DNA of 64,000 nucleotides from Flectonema sp. DT1601. Its lineage: Eukaryota > Euglenozoa > Diplonemea > Diplonemida > Diplonemidae. Positions 53,104-63,182 of this stretch are shown here, piece after piece (the stretch's first letter is position 1; each line of letters starts with the position of its first letter). Where the stretch lies: assembly GCA_964019425.1 (NCBI GenBank), contig OZ025820.1:372001-436000 (forward strand), written 5' to 3'. The position numbers and the translations under genes are program-made. A model generated the notes under the pieces. The model had not been told where the DNA came from. It searched no databases and saw nothing but the letters and a program-made list of their open reading frames with translations.

Positions 53104-53804
53104 TTGTTAATGATAACCTACTAAGAGAATAGTTATAATATGAGTTTATTTATAAAAAAGTGCACTAAATTAAAATATATAAAAAAAAAATTAAAAAAAA
53201 ATTTAAAAACACAATTGTTCTGCTGTTCCATAATACACTTGTGGAATACGTAGTTTCAGTAGCCTTAATCTTATACTACTTGTCCTTCTGTCCCTCTTAG
53301 GCCTTCATCAGTAAGTTCTAGGGAATAATAGCTTTCTAAGAGAATAGTTATATATTTAATTTTTATTTTTATTTTTATTTTTATTTAAACAAAAAGAATA
53401 AGAAGTCAACGAATCGGATGATTTTTTTTTTTTTTTTTGTAACTCTGTTTAAAAAAAAAAATGTAATCTGAATTAAGTAACTCTATCAGTATTTAAAGAC
53501 TATGGATCACAAAAAAAGTAAAAAAATAAAAAGACTTCACAAGGGGGTAGGTGAAAAATAAAAACACTGAAATGTTTATTCCTAATGTAATAGAGGGGGA
53601 AGAAACACTCCGATGTTCAGCAACTCAACTCAACAAAATTAGGAAGGAATCATGCTGGCTTGGAGAGCAAGCATGGTTAATATCTTCCTTTTTGTTTTAA
53701 AGGGTGAAAAAAGAAGAAAAAAAAAAGAGAAGAAAAAAAAAACAATAATAATAAGTGTTGCTACTAAAGTAAGAGAGGGGAATGAAACTGACTTAAAAGG
53801 AAGT
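53104..53804. other. Gap with repeat family A copy 2
   Basis: Leader region of the ubiquitin-fold gene and 3' UTR of centrin. Holds the repeat at 53214-53308, an ATTTTT microsatellite near 53360-53386 and several homopolymers. No gene seen. Confidence 0.55.
53214..53308. repeat. Dispersed repeat family A, copy 2
   Basis: Co-linear with 6761-6839: ATTGTTCTGC-GTTCCATAA, CTTAATCTTATACTACTTGT and TTAGGCCTTCAT occur in the same order. This copy has about 15 extra bases in the middle. Confidence 0.55.
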
Positions 53805-54316
53805 TTATTTTCCCTTCATCTGGATCATGACGTTTTTGAATTCTTCGAAGGAAATCTCACCGTCTCTGTCTTCATCGGCCTCGGCAATCATCTCTTGAAG
53901 GACATCATCTCCCGGGTTCTCACCTAACAATTTTGCGACTTCCTTCAAATTTGCGAATGAGATTTTACCAGTCTTGTCCATATCAAACAATTGAAATGCC
54001 TTGAAAATCTCTTCCGGGGAGTCTTTTTGTGCCATCTTTGCCTGTTTTGTTATTCAATTTAACTTACATTCTAATGTAATTTTTTTTTTTTTTTAAATCA
54101 TACCTTCATCATCTTCTCAAACTCTGGGTACTCAATAAGACCGTTGGCGTCAGTGTCGATTGAACGGATCATTTTTTCAATCTCTTCACGTGGTTGATCA
54201 CCAAATCCAAGACCCTTCATGGCGAGAGCCATTTCCTCGGCATCGATAGCACCTGAGCCATCCGCGTCAAACAAGTTGAAGGCTTCCTTTATCTGCTCAT
54301 CAGTGAGGGCGGCCAT
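53805..54316 (-). CDS. Centrin
   Basis: Calcium-binding EF-hand protein of basal bodies and centrioles. Exons 54104-54316 and 53805-54041 join over a 62-base intron (GTATGA...CAG) to 149 residues. Four EF loops are visible: [36 protein letters not shown] (position 12 Asn instead of Glu, as in many centrins) and [12 protein letters not shown]. The centrin linker [19 protein letters not shown] follows the second hand. From memory, the text around the third and fourth hands ([20 protein letters not shown]) is close to kinetoplastid centrin-4 and different from animal centrin-2. It lacks the basic N-terminal tail of centrins 1-3. Confidence 0.95.
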
Positions 54317-54889
54317 TTTTTATTTATTTTTTTTTTAAAATAAAAGTTCTAGATTCATTGATAAGAATATGATTATATTTTTGTTGTGTTTTTTTTTTTT
54401 ATTTTTTTTTTATTTGAAATAAAAGCTAAGGATGGAAAAAACTGGGAGTGTCTGTTTTTGCATGATGCAAAAAAGGGAAGTGAAATATGGGGAAAAATAA
54501 CAAAACAATCTAAACGGGTTATTCAAATTTTACACGTTCATAATATAAAAATGATTTTTTTTTTTTTTTTTTTTTTTTTAAAATTAACATTAATCGGTTC
54601 GGAGATCTAATTGAGCCACAAAAAAAAAAAAAAAAAAGAAAAAAAGAAAAAAAAAAATAATAATAAGTCTATGAGTTTTTTCTTACATATTTCACATAAC
54701 ATTTTCTTACTTGGTACAACTACAGTTCGATCTACCAAACTACCAACACCGTCTGTGTCATCACAACAATACCATTTTAATGGTAGTGAGATCACCGGAA
54801 CAGTATCCGGGAAAAGAGTACAACTTATCTCATTAAGATATTCAGTCGGTGCCTTGTGTGTCTGTTGCTGATTTGACTGATGTTTTTAA
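54317..54889. other. Gap between centrin and the SRI-like gene
   Basis: Centrin leader region and 3' UTR of the upstream gene. Long T and A runs. An ACCATT-TTAATGGT small palindrome lies near 54771. No gene seen. Confidence 0.5.
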
Positions 54890-55681
54890 CTACAAGGCAG
54901 CTTCACAAGATTGAAGGTGATTTTCTATTAAGTCGTGAAGATCTTCTATTTTCTTAACGTAGTTCAAAATTTCAGAATGCAACTGTCTAGCAGTTCCCGA
55001 TGTAACTACGGGTTGGTATTGTTGTTGTTGTTGTTGCTGTTGCTGTTGATGTTGTTGCGGGTATGAAACCGAAGGCAGAGCAATACCACCACTACCACTA
55101 CCAATCCTCTCTGAATAAGCAGAAGTACGTCTGGATATCGGTGTTGAGGCTTTCAGTGTTGGAGTCATCATTTGTGGAACGATAGCAGCCTCAGGGATAT
55201 CAGTTTGATATTCAATTCGTTGATTGGTTGTTGGTGGTGCTGTTACTTTTCCAGAAGAGAGTGCTGCAAGCCGACTTAAGTGATCTTGGTATTTCTGTAC
55301 TTCATCATCAGTAGACGCTAATACAGCCCCAGGAGTGTCCACATTAACACCGAGTAGACTTCCAGCTGATGGGGTTGCTACTGAGCTGCGTGCTGGTCTT
55401 GGTGGAGATCCAGGACTCTGTGCCCCACTCCCACCAATAAACTTTGTTAATAAAGCTGTTGTGTGAGCTTTCAAATGACCTTCATTCGCAACAGTCAAGT
55501 CTGTTTGATTCTGTCCTGCTTCTTTTAAAAAATCTTTTGTTACGGATGAGCAAATTTTAACAAACTGTTCTCTCGTAATCACTCCGAGATTATATGGCTG
55601 CTGAAGCTCACTTTTCACACAAGATATCACTGCTTGACGAAGAACATTAGACGTGACCTTCGGTGTTCCGAGGTCATCCAT
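54890..55681 (-). CDS. Small protein with SRI-like N-terminal helices
   Basis: Single exon, 263 residues. Residues 12-58 form a helical module (LRQAVISCVKSELQQPYNLG, then VITREQFVKICSSVTKDFLK) that resembles the SRI/CTD-interaction helices of SETD2-, SCAF- or PHRF1-type proteins, in pattern only. The middle is Ser/Pro/Thr-rich; a run of about ten Gln follows (QQHQQQQQQQQQQ). The C-terminal 35 residues make a helix (LHSEILNYVKKIEDLHDLIE). The name is tentative. A clean CTCTCTCTCACAG lies 14 bases before the ATG. Confidence 0.7.
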   Translation of the reverse strand: MDDLGTPKVTSNVLRQAVISCVKSELQQPYNLGVITREQFVKICSSVTKDFLKEAGQNQTDLTVANEGHLKAHTTALLTKFIGGSGAQSPGSPPRPARSSVATPSAGSLLGVNVDTPGAVLASTDDEVQKYQDHLSRLAALSSGKVTAPPTTNQRIEYQTDIPEAAIVPQMMTPTLKASTPISRRTSAYSERIGSGSGGIALPSVSYPQQHQQQQQQQQQQYQPVVTSGTARQLHSEILNYVKKIEDLHDLIENHLQSCEAAL

Positions 55682-56911
55682 TTGTTTATATCTTCCTGTG
55701 AGAGAGAGAGAAGTTGTTAGCAGTAATATAAAATGACATCTTTGTTAGAATAAAGTGATTGCCGTGGGAGATATTCGGAGTGTCGGTGCTATTTTTTAAC
55801 AAAACAGATGATGTTGTATAAGTAGTTTATGAAACCTGTAGTAAGGATGTTTATAATTCAAATGCACATCTGCATCTTTCAATGATCTCTTCATCACACG
55901 TAATTAGTGGGGTATCACTATTCCGTGGTTAGTAAGAGAGCGTTAGTTCGAACCCTGCTTCCTTTTTTTTTTTTTTTTTTTTTGTTTTGTTTGTTTTGTT
56001 TTGTTTGTTTTGTTTTGTTTGTTTTGTTTTGTTTGTTTTGTTTTGTTTGTTTTGTTTTGTTTGTTTTGTTTTGTTTTGTTTGTTTTGTTTGTTTTGTTTG
56101 TTTTTCTTCACCTCCTTTTTTTTTTTTTCTCCGAATGAAAATATAACAGCGATTATGCTTAATGCGAGTAACCTTTATTTTGTTGCGGGTGCTATGTTGT
56201 TATTATTATTATTTTTTTTTTTAATTTTTCGCAACAAACACAACGAAAAATCAGGTACAGTGATGTGCCGATTCCAGAACCTGAAAGCAGTGTAACTCTT
56301 TATCTTTTTTTTTTTTTTTTTTTTTTTTTCGATCGCTGCTACAGTGTATGAATCCCAGATAAGGAGAGGTTGTTCAAAAGCGCAGTGATGACGACACACA
56401 TTGTGTTATTTTTATACAAACTTACAAAAATACTATTCTTCTACTGGTGGTTGACAATTTTAAGTCTTGTTTTAGTTTCTATTCTTTTTTCCCTCTTTAT
56501 TCTGAATCCTTTCGAACTACCCCAACATGTCGAGCCTTCGCTGGTAGCGGGCGAGTCAAATGTGAGGGGGAAAAAAATGGAAAAGAAAATTTGGTAAGCT
56601 CGCAAATCAGAATTAAGATGGAAAATAGAAATAGAAGTCCCCTCACATGCAGTAGGACTGCAATGGATCAAATACAATCTTAGTTAAGAGAAGCCATATT
56701 TTTTTTTTTCTTTTATCTTGTTTTTGTTTTCTCATTTTCAGTCAGGCAAGGTGCGGATGTGAAAGTACGTTCGAGGGGCAAAGTTCATATTGCTGCCGAT
56801 TGTACGAAAACAACGTAAAAAGGAAAAGAAGGAAAAAAGAGACAATAATCGAACGGAGAAAGAGAACAAAAGGGGGAAGTCTACATAAGATGGATAGGTC
56901 TACTTTGAAAG
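55682..56911. other. Gap with a TTTTG/TTTG minisatellite
   Basis: Presumed 3' UTR of TMEM43 and leader region of the SRI-like gene. Holds the minisatellite at 55981-56106 and T25 near 56305. A tRNA-like D-arm/T-arm text near 55925-55960 does not fold as a tRNA. No gene seen. Confidence 0.55.
55981..56106. repeat. TTTTG/TTTG minisatellite
   Basis: About 126 bases of alternating TTTTG and TTTG units, directly after a T19 run. The common higher-order unit is TTTGTTTTGTTTTG. It is open in several frames, giving spurious Phe/Val/Cys/Leu-rich reading frames. Confidence 0.9.
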
Positions 56912-58045
56912 TCAGTCAGACCTTTTGCTGACATTTGACTTTCTTCTGGTAACGAACATGAGAGCGATGATGCAACCAAGGGCAGCTGTTGCGTGGAGAG
57001 GGCGAACAGCGATCCACGCCACAGCAATGATTACGCACGAAACTAATATAGCTGACAAGAATATGATTGTTCCGGCAATGAAATTAATAATCCCTCCAAC
57101 AAGAGGAATATAGTCAACCATCTGCGTCAATGGGCTGATTGCTAAAGACATTCCCACATACATCAACAGCATACCTCCGAACCTACAAGCCCACGTAAGT
57201 ATCGTGTTCTTAGTAAGAGCGTACTCAATGAGCTCTTCCGCAGTTGATGCTCCCTCAGCTACAAGAGGAAGAACTGATTGTTTTGTTGGGCTGGTTAGCC
57301 TTCCATCATGTTGAAGGATAGCGACAGTGCTAATCAAACCACCAGGAAAACTTTCATAAGAAATCTTGTGGTCTCCAATCTGAGGTTGATTGCGATTACC
57401 TAAATAGATTTGATCACCAAATAAAGAATTAGAACTACTAACTTCAGACTGTTGAAGTCGATGTCTTCTCAAAGGTAATTGAGTAGTAATATCTGAAGTA
57501 ACCTGTAACAATCCTAACTTAGCATCTGCAGTATTAATTGTTGTGCTTGGGATTTGTGTTGGGTTTTCGTGACCTGAACGTTGATGACTTCCTTGGGATG
57601 ATGACCAACCCTGAGTGTATGAAAAGTCTTTGATTTTTGTTTTTCCTCCTCTTCCATCAGGCTGTTCTCTGGTGTGAACGTGTTCGATCCATTGAAACAT
57701 TTCAGTTCTTCTCTTACCAGTTACACATGGGAATGTTACGGAGACACTGTCTACTGAATCACTACATGTTGTTGGCTCAACAACTCCCTGAACATAAACA
57801 GCACTTCCAGGAGCGATATTATGATTCCCATCAGTTGGTACTAAGAATTGAGTGTTCGTTTTCAAATAGTCCAATTCCTCAGCAACTCTAACTGCAGATC
57901 CCTCATTCCACCACAACAATGCTGGTGAAGCCGCCAACATCAACACAAATCCGAAACAAGCTCCACATACAGAATTCCCAGCCCTTTGCATTGGTCCTTC
58001 ATGAGACACTTCCGTGAATGAATGTTGTCCTGTTTGGTAGCGCAT
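56912..58045 (-). CDS. TMEM43/LUMA family membrane protein
   Basis: Endoplasmic reticulum/inner nuclear membrane protein family, four spans expected. The 377 residues start at MRYQTGQHSF; the longer frame crosses the predicted leader acceptor (TTTCTTTTTCAG). Family text: SFTEVSHEGPMQRAG, a first span (GACFGFVLMLAASPALLWWN) ending in the typical WNEG, then the luminal domain with FPCVTGKRRTEMFQWIEHV and DFSYTQGWSS, and three C-terminal spans (FGGMLLMYVGMSLAISPLTQ, IINFIAGTIIFLSAILVSCV, ATAALGCIIALMFV). A short basic tail ends the protein. The luminal part has a longer linker (GSHQRSGHENPTQIPST) than animal proteins as I remember them. Single coding exon. Confidence 0.93.
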   Translation of the reverse strand: MRYQTGQHSFTEVSHEGPMQRAGNSVCGACFGFVLMLAASPALLWWNEGSAVRVAEELDYLKTNTQFLVPTDGNHNIAPGSAVYVQGVVEPTTCSDSVDSVSVTFPCVTGKRRTEMFQWIEHVHTREQPDGRGGKTKIKDFSYTQGWSSSQGSHQRSGHENPTQIPSTTINTADAKLGLLQVTSDITTQLPLRRHRLQQSEVSSSNSLFGDQIYLGNRNQPQIGDHKISYESFPGGLISTVAILQHDGRLTSPTKQSVLPLVAEGASTAEELIEYALTKNTILTWACRFGGMLLMYVGMSLAISPLTQMVDYIPLVGGIINFIAGTIIFLSAILVSCVIIAVAWIAVRPLHATAALGCIIALMFVTRRKSNVSKRSD

Positions 58046-60922
58046 TGTGTTGTTGTTTTTGTTTTGTTTTGCTTTTTCTGAAAAAGAAATGAATGACTCT
58101 AGATTAAACATCCTAAGCTGTTAATCACTTTCTATCAACACGAACACATCATCTTCTTGGTGATCATCTTGTAGAACAAAATAGTTTACTGCGGGATACC
58201 CATTGTTGGGAAATAATTTTTAAAAAAAAAAAAAAAAAAAGAAGAAAAAAAAAGGTCGGAGAATAACGGGTTGTGGAAATGGAGTTTTTTTTTTTTTTTT
58301 GGTTTTTTTTTGTAATTTTTTTTATGTGTGTCGATTGTTGATAAAAACAGAGAGGCAATGAGAAAGGGAATAACAAAAAAAAAATATAATAAAAAATTAG
58401 AAGGGGGGAAAAAAAAAAAAAAAACAAACAAACGTGCTCAGATGCGAATCAGGTTAAAAAGAAAGCCATCACCATGTGGTGTTGAACAGTTTATTACCCT
58501 CCTATTAATAAAAATTCAGCTATCAGACAAGTTTACTGCAAGTGGGCAACTTTTTCTCAGATTCATCTGATGTTTTGTCTATAAGAAGTCTCTTCGTTTG
58601 TTTGTTTGTTTGCTTTTTTTTTTTTTTTTTTCCCTCTAATTTTTTTTTCCTCTCAAAAATGGGAGGGACAATCGCGAGTAATTCATTAGATCCAAAGACC
58701 AATGAAGGGGGAGGAGGCAAAACTCGTGCGGAAACACGGTTTTGGTTTTTTTTTTTTTTTTTTTTTTTTCTTCATCCAATTCCTTGTTAGTTTTGTTTTT
58801 TTTTAAATTCGTTTTTTTTTTTTTTCTTCATATATTTCGTAATGAATTCAGTTAAGTAATAAAAGAGAGCATTGCTCAATAAAAAAAAGAAATTTTACCA
58901 TTTTTTTTTTTTTTTTGTTTTTTTTTTTTCTTTTTCCAATATGGAAAGAAAAAAAAAACATCATAGAAAACCACTATTACTTGTAACATTGTAACTCCAT
59001 CTTCTCGTTACTAAAACAGGTCCTCTTTCATCGTTGCATAACAGAGTAAGGTATTTTTTTTTTTTTAATCAAAAAACACGTTTCAGAAATACATACGAAC
59101 AGGGGAGAGAAGAAGAAGAAGAAGAAGAAGAAAAAAGAAATAAACACCCACGTGATAACCCGAGTACCCTCGAGGAAAAATGTGTACGTAGATTAAAAAA
59201 CGTAGCAATAGCAAATCAAGAAGAAAAAAAAAAAAAAAAAAAAGGAGAAAAGTAAAAACAGGGGGGAAAAAAAATTAGCACAAAACTTCATGGCAAACTC
59301 TTGAGCAAGCGAGGCAGGGCAGAGTGGGAATATATCCTAGCACAGAGTATAAAGGAGGATACGGGACTATCAAAAAGCAAAATAAAAAAAATAAATCAAC
59401 CTCATACCTTGTAAAAGAACTAAGTTGAGAATAAAATAAAATTGGAAAGGAAATTAAAACAGGCTTGTTCGCTCAGCTTTTTTTGTTCGTGTGTCAGTGA
59501 CAAACCAAACTAAAAAATTGCGAAAGAAATAGGATTTCGATAAAGTGCTCCCACCCTGTCCATCTTTTTACCCATATTTACAAATAATAAAAAGAGAAAG
59601 GAAATCAAATAAGGATCACACAGTTCTACCATCGCTGATTGAATAAAGTAGAAAACCTCTACCCTGAGAAGTTCTTCAGCACACACTTAAACCAAAAAAA
59701 AAAAAAAAAAAAAAACTTGCGCAAAAACCATAGCTTTGTCTCGTCTTCCCAATAGTAGAAAAGAATAAAAAAGAGAAATATTAAGGAGGAAACCACTACT
59801 TTTTTCGTTCTTTGTTTGTTTCCCTGATTTAACAAAGGTTTTTTTCCCCCCTCCTTATTTTTTTTTTTTTGTTTTGCTTGACATCATCAATGAGAATGGC
59901 CACTCAGATTATTTAAAAAAAATAAACAAAAAACAAAAACGATCGCCCATGAGTAATGCGGCTATGGCACAACTACTGAGAATGATCAAACTTGAGTCAC
60001 ACGTAGTCGCGGTAAACACAAGGGACGCGTTCGGTTTAACAAAGAGGAAATTATTACGTCATGTTGCACACACATATTCAGGTTACAAAGGATAACTTAG
60101 AATAGGAGGAATGCATAAATTGATTGCTGCTGTCTGGCTATTCTTTTTTCCTTCCTTTGTTAGTTTTAAAGAGAGGCGATTTTTTTGGTTCGCCTTCTTT
60201 TTTTTTTTTTTTTTTTTTGCATTGGGAAAAAGACTTGAAATGCTTTGCAGGTAAATAACCGTCATGCAATGCCATCTACAAGGTTGTCCTGCAGAGTAGT
60301 GTTTCCTGAGAGATTAAAACTCTGCGTTTCTCATCTACTCAGAATAACAGTACTTCCAGAAAGACAGATAAAGAAGCCATTGCATCGCATGGTATGCATC
60401 GGTGACACAGTAAACTAAGGAGTACCGGGTTAGCTCCATAGAGTTACGAGGCAACAGCAACGCAAGTTGATCTAATTAAGATTGTCATAGAATAGCTTAG
60501 GCTGAAGTAGGGAAATAACCGAAACAAAGAAATGAAAAAAAAAAAGACATCAAAAAAAAAAAGGAAGAGAAATAATCTGTTTCCTTTTTATCATTATTTT
60601 ATTTCATTCACTTTTTTTTTTTTTTTTCCAAATTGAAATTAGCCCCCAACCCCAAAAGGGAGAAAGCAAAAAAAGGAGAAAACAAAGAGAAACAGCTATG
60701 GCCAATGGAAAGGAAGAAGAAAAGGAGCAACATAATAACCTTTAAAAGGTGATATAGAAAGGAAGAATTCAAAAGGAAAAGCAAAAAAAAAAAAAGAAAA
60801 AAAAAAAAAGAAAAATCTTGGGATTACACGCAGTTAGTTGTAGCCCATTTGGTAGCCAACGTAGTCCCATTCTTCTTCTTGGCTTCTGGTTTTTTTTTTT
60901 TTTTTTTTTTTTTTGGGTGTTA
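58046..60922. other. Gene-free 2.9 kb stretch
   Basis: TMEM43 leader region on the left, 3' UTR of the 77-residue gene on the right. Extremely homopolymer-rich, with an AGA microsatellite (about 59109-59131). 59900-60480 is more complex in base use but has no convincing frame; a frame at 59874-60095 (plus) looks accidental. The repeat at 60414-60475 belongs to family C. Confidence 0.55.
60414..60475. repeat. Dispersed repeat family C, copy 1
   Basis: About 50 of 62 bases match 63578-63639 without gaps, including ACTAAGGAG, CATAGAG-TACGAGGCAACA and CAACG-AAG. Direct orientation, 3.2 kb apart. Confidence 0.6.
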
Positions 60923-60982
60923 TCACCAGCGTATTTTGGGGCCCCATACATCGCCAAGGTCATGGGGAAATTTCGTTCTATG

Positions 60983-61014
<32 letters not shown>

Positions 61015-61198
61015 CATACGACTCGTCACACTGCACATTGCAATTTTTTAAAATAGCATCCCGTCCCAAGAAGGCCTGCGATTCCTTCCATTTCAAATTC
61101 AGGATTTCACATTTTAAATCTGCCTTCTGCTTTTGTATGTTGCGCAGCCTTTCAATATCATGACCGCTGAGATTATCTAAATTGACAACAGAAACCAT
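60923..61198 (-). CDS. Small helical two-exon protein, 77 residues
   Basis: Exons 61020-61198 and 60923-60977 join over a 42-base intron (GTATGT, a long T run, ATCATAG). The product starts MVSVVNLDNLSGHDIERLRN, continues as a charged helix (IQKQKADLKCEILNLKWKES) and ends STKFPHDLGDVWGPKIRW. The intron length is a multiple of three, so the unspliced frame is also open and would insert a Phe run. I do not recognise the family. Helix plus small size suggests a subunit of a complex (for example biogenesis or dynein-associated), which is a guess. Confidence 0.65.
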
Positions 61199-61453
61199 TG
61201 TTGGGAGGAGGTATGGGCTCAGGAAGCTTTATTAAGAAGATATACTTTAACAACAATATGACACGTTAAACTTATCGCGTAACTCATCCCAACATTATAC
61301 AGTAACCTGTGCTGTAAATAAGAATAAATTCCTAACCACATTCAATACAACAACAACTCTTTATAAAATCTAAATAACAAATAATATAACTACAGCAATC
61401 TATAACTACTATGACATGATGGTAAGTACAGGGTTTTGCTTTTTCGTTTTTTG

Positions 61454-62524
61454 TCAGAGGGCAATTCTTTTTGCCTGAGTCTTCTTGAATGTTACAAACA
61501 GAATGATAACACTGGTTGTAACAAAAGATGTCGCAGCTGCGATCCAAGAGACGTACAGAGACCCTCCGTAGGAACAACTAGCATTGCGAGTCGCGTATCC
61601 GTGAATTACTGACAGATGTGTCCAAGTTAGAACCTCACAAAGACTGTAAACATCGCAATACGAGCTCTCCACAATCCCCATAAAAAGTGATGGCGTCAGA
61701 AGAAGAAAAAGTGAAGCAATCGCAGAACAGACAGCAGCAGCAATTAAAAATCTTTTCCTCTGTCGATGTTTAAACATCGACAGCGACAATAACATCACAA
61801 CACCAACTGTGAGGATTAAACCAGCAATGCCACAGGCTTTACTGCCAACAATCTTTCCCTCCGCGGCTGTTGTTGCGCACCGTAAAGAAGTAAAAGTGAT
61901 ATCTGTGCTGCAATCTTCAACAGTTGACACGACAGTCGTATTCACGTCAGTTGTGGATGTGGAATTACACATTTTAAAAAGACCATACGTCACTGTGGTA
62001 GACATATACTCAGGTCTGTCATCTACTTTGTCAAGTGAACTAATTGACATCTCTGTGAAGTACCAATCGTGAACACCAAGAGAAGCAGCACCAATACCGA
62101 AAGTTATTATACAAAGTACGATACATATTTTTATTATTATTGATCCTCGTGTTCCAAAACAAGTAACAACACCGACCATGTTGTATGCTCCAGGATAGTC
62201 GAGACGTTCTTCTGCTGCCCCAGGTTCTACGTTATTAGCTTCACGTTTTGTAGGATCTTCATATAGGGTTCCTCCTTTACCAAGTCGTAGTATTTCAGGA
62301 TCTGCGATTCGTTCTTTTGTTGGTTGTTTTGGACTTGGTCCACTCGGAAATGCATCATCCAAAGGATTCTTTGTACTGTTTGAAGACTGTGACTGACCAT
62401 CATCGACAGGACGACTGCTATATAACTTCATCAACGCGTGAGGGTTTCCAGTCGCTCCACAGAATGGTGTAGTCATTGACTGCCCACACTCTCCACAAAA
62501 ACCAACTCCCTTCATCTCTGACAT
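61454..62524 (-). CDS. Four-span claudin/amastin-like membrane protein
   Basis: Single exon, 356 residues. The N-terminus has a small Cys motif (GFCGECGQSMTTPFCGATG) like a zinc ribbon, followed by a disordered Ser/Pro part. Four membrane spans follow: about 125-147 (IIIKICIVLCIITFGIGAAS), 222-246 (CGIAGLILTVGVVMLLSLSM), 255-280 (FLIAAAVCSAIASLFLLLTP) and 322-345 (VSWIAAATSFVTTSVIILFV). A long, N-glycosylation-rich loop sits between spans 1 and 2 (YGLFKMCNSTSTTDVNTTVV), and a Cys-containing loop between 3 and 4. This is the claudin/PMP22 layout; in Euglenozoa the matching family is amastin, whose loop signature ends WGxxxxC, here YGLFKMC. Surface location is likely. ATTATCAG lies 23 bases before the ATG. 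Confidence 0.8.
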   Translation of the reverse strand: MSEMKGVGFCGECGQSMTTPFCGATGNPHALMKLYSSRPVDDGQSQSSNSTKNPLDDAFPSGPSPKQPTKERIADPEILRLGKGGTLYEDPTKREANNVEPGAAEERLDYPGAYNMVGVVTCFGTRGSIIIKICIVLCIITFGIGAASLGVHDWYFTEMSISSLDKVDDRPEYMSTTVTYGLFKMCNSTSTTDVNTTVVSTVEDCSTDITFTSLRCATTAAEGKIVGSKACGIAGLILTVGVVMLLSLSMFKHRQRKRFLIAAAVCSAIASLFLLLTPSLFMGIVESSYCDVYSLCEVLTWTHLSVIHGYATRNASCSYGGSLYVSWIAAATSFVTTSVIILFVTFKKTQAKRIAL

Positions 62525-63148
62525 TGTTAATGTTGTTGTGGGATAACCTGATAATGTAATTATGTCATGTTGTGTGATAGGTAATTTTTTTTCATACTAT
62601 GAAATAGCCCCGTTGTTTGAAAGAAAAGAACACTTGTGAAAAAAAAAACAAGTACACAAATTATAAATAAGATGTGAAAACTTCATTCTCTGGATCGAAA
62701 GCAAAAAGATTACGCAAAGGATCGCCCTTTTGCTTTGCTTGTTTGAAATGAATCTTTCCACTCTCTCTCACACTTTCTCACTAAGAGCAGAAAATTACGT
62801 CATTTGACCATCGGGAAAAAAAACACAACAACAACCACGTTTTCCTTGATTCTCTTTTGACAAAAAAAAAAAAAAATGAAAGTGAAAGTGAAAATAAAAG
62901 AAGTAAAAAAAAAAAAAGAGAGGGAGGACGATATAGCTAGAGAGAGAGAGAGTGCCGTGTGTCGACAACCATTCTTACACGGAGCATTGCTTGGGAGCAT
63001 ATATCCAACCGAATAAAGCAGGGAAACTGAGTATGTAAAATTGACAAACGAAACAACTGCCTGCACTATCGAATATAGGAATTCGGGGGCCACATACCAC
63101 AAGGTTGAGTGTCCCACATCTTGTAAACAGTTTCAGTGTTTTTAAGTA

Positions 63149-63182
<34 letters not shown>

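Noticed and set aside
55918-55960. tRNA-like text (GTGGTTAGTA...GTTCGAACCC) before a T run; on the other strand it contains AACTAACGCT like a kinetoplastid spliced leader
   Set aside because: The D-arm-like and T-arm-like parts are fused with no anticodon arm, the T stem does not pair and no matching acceptor 5' half exists. For an SL RNA, the match stops after ten bases and no Sm site follows.
55907-56295. Plus-strand frames rich in Phe, Val, Cys and Leu
   Set aside because: They are translations of the TTTTG/TTTG minisatellite and T run, open in several frames at once.
59874-60095. Plus-strand frame with fairly mixed composition (VVAVNTRDAFGLTKRKLL)
   Set aside because: Opposite to all other genes, begins inside an AT-rich tract, no recognisable family; probably chance.
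62800-63117. Minus-strand hydrophobic frame with a GTATGT near its start
   Set aside because: Becomes pure homopolymer and purine-run translation; no acceptor that leads to a sensible second exon.
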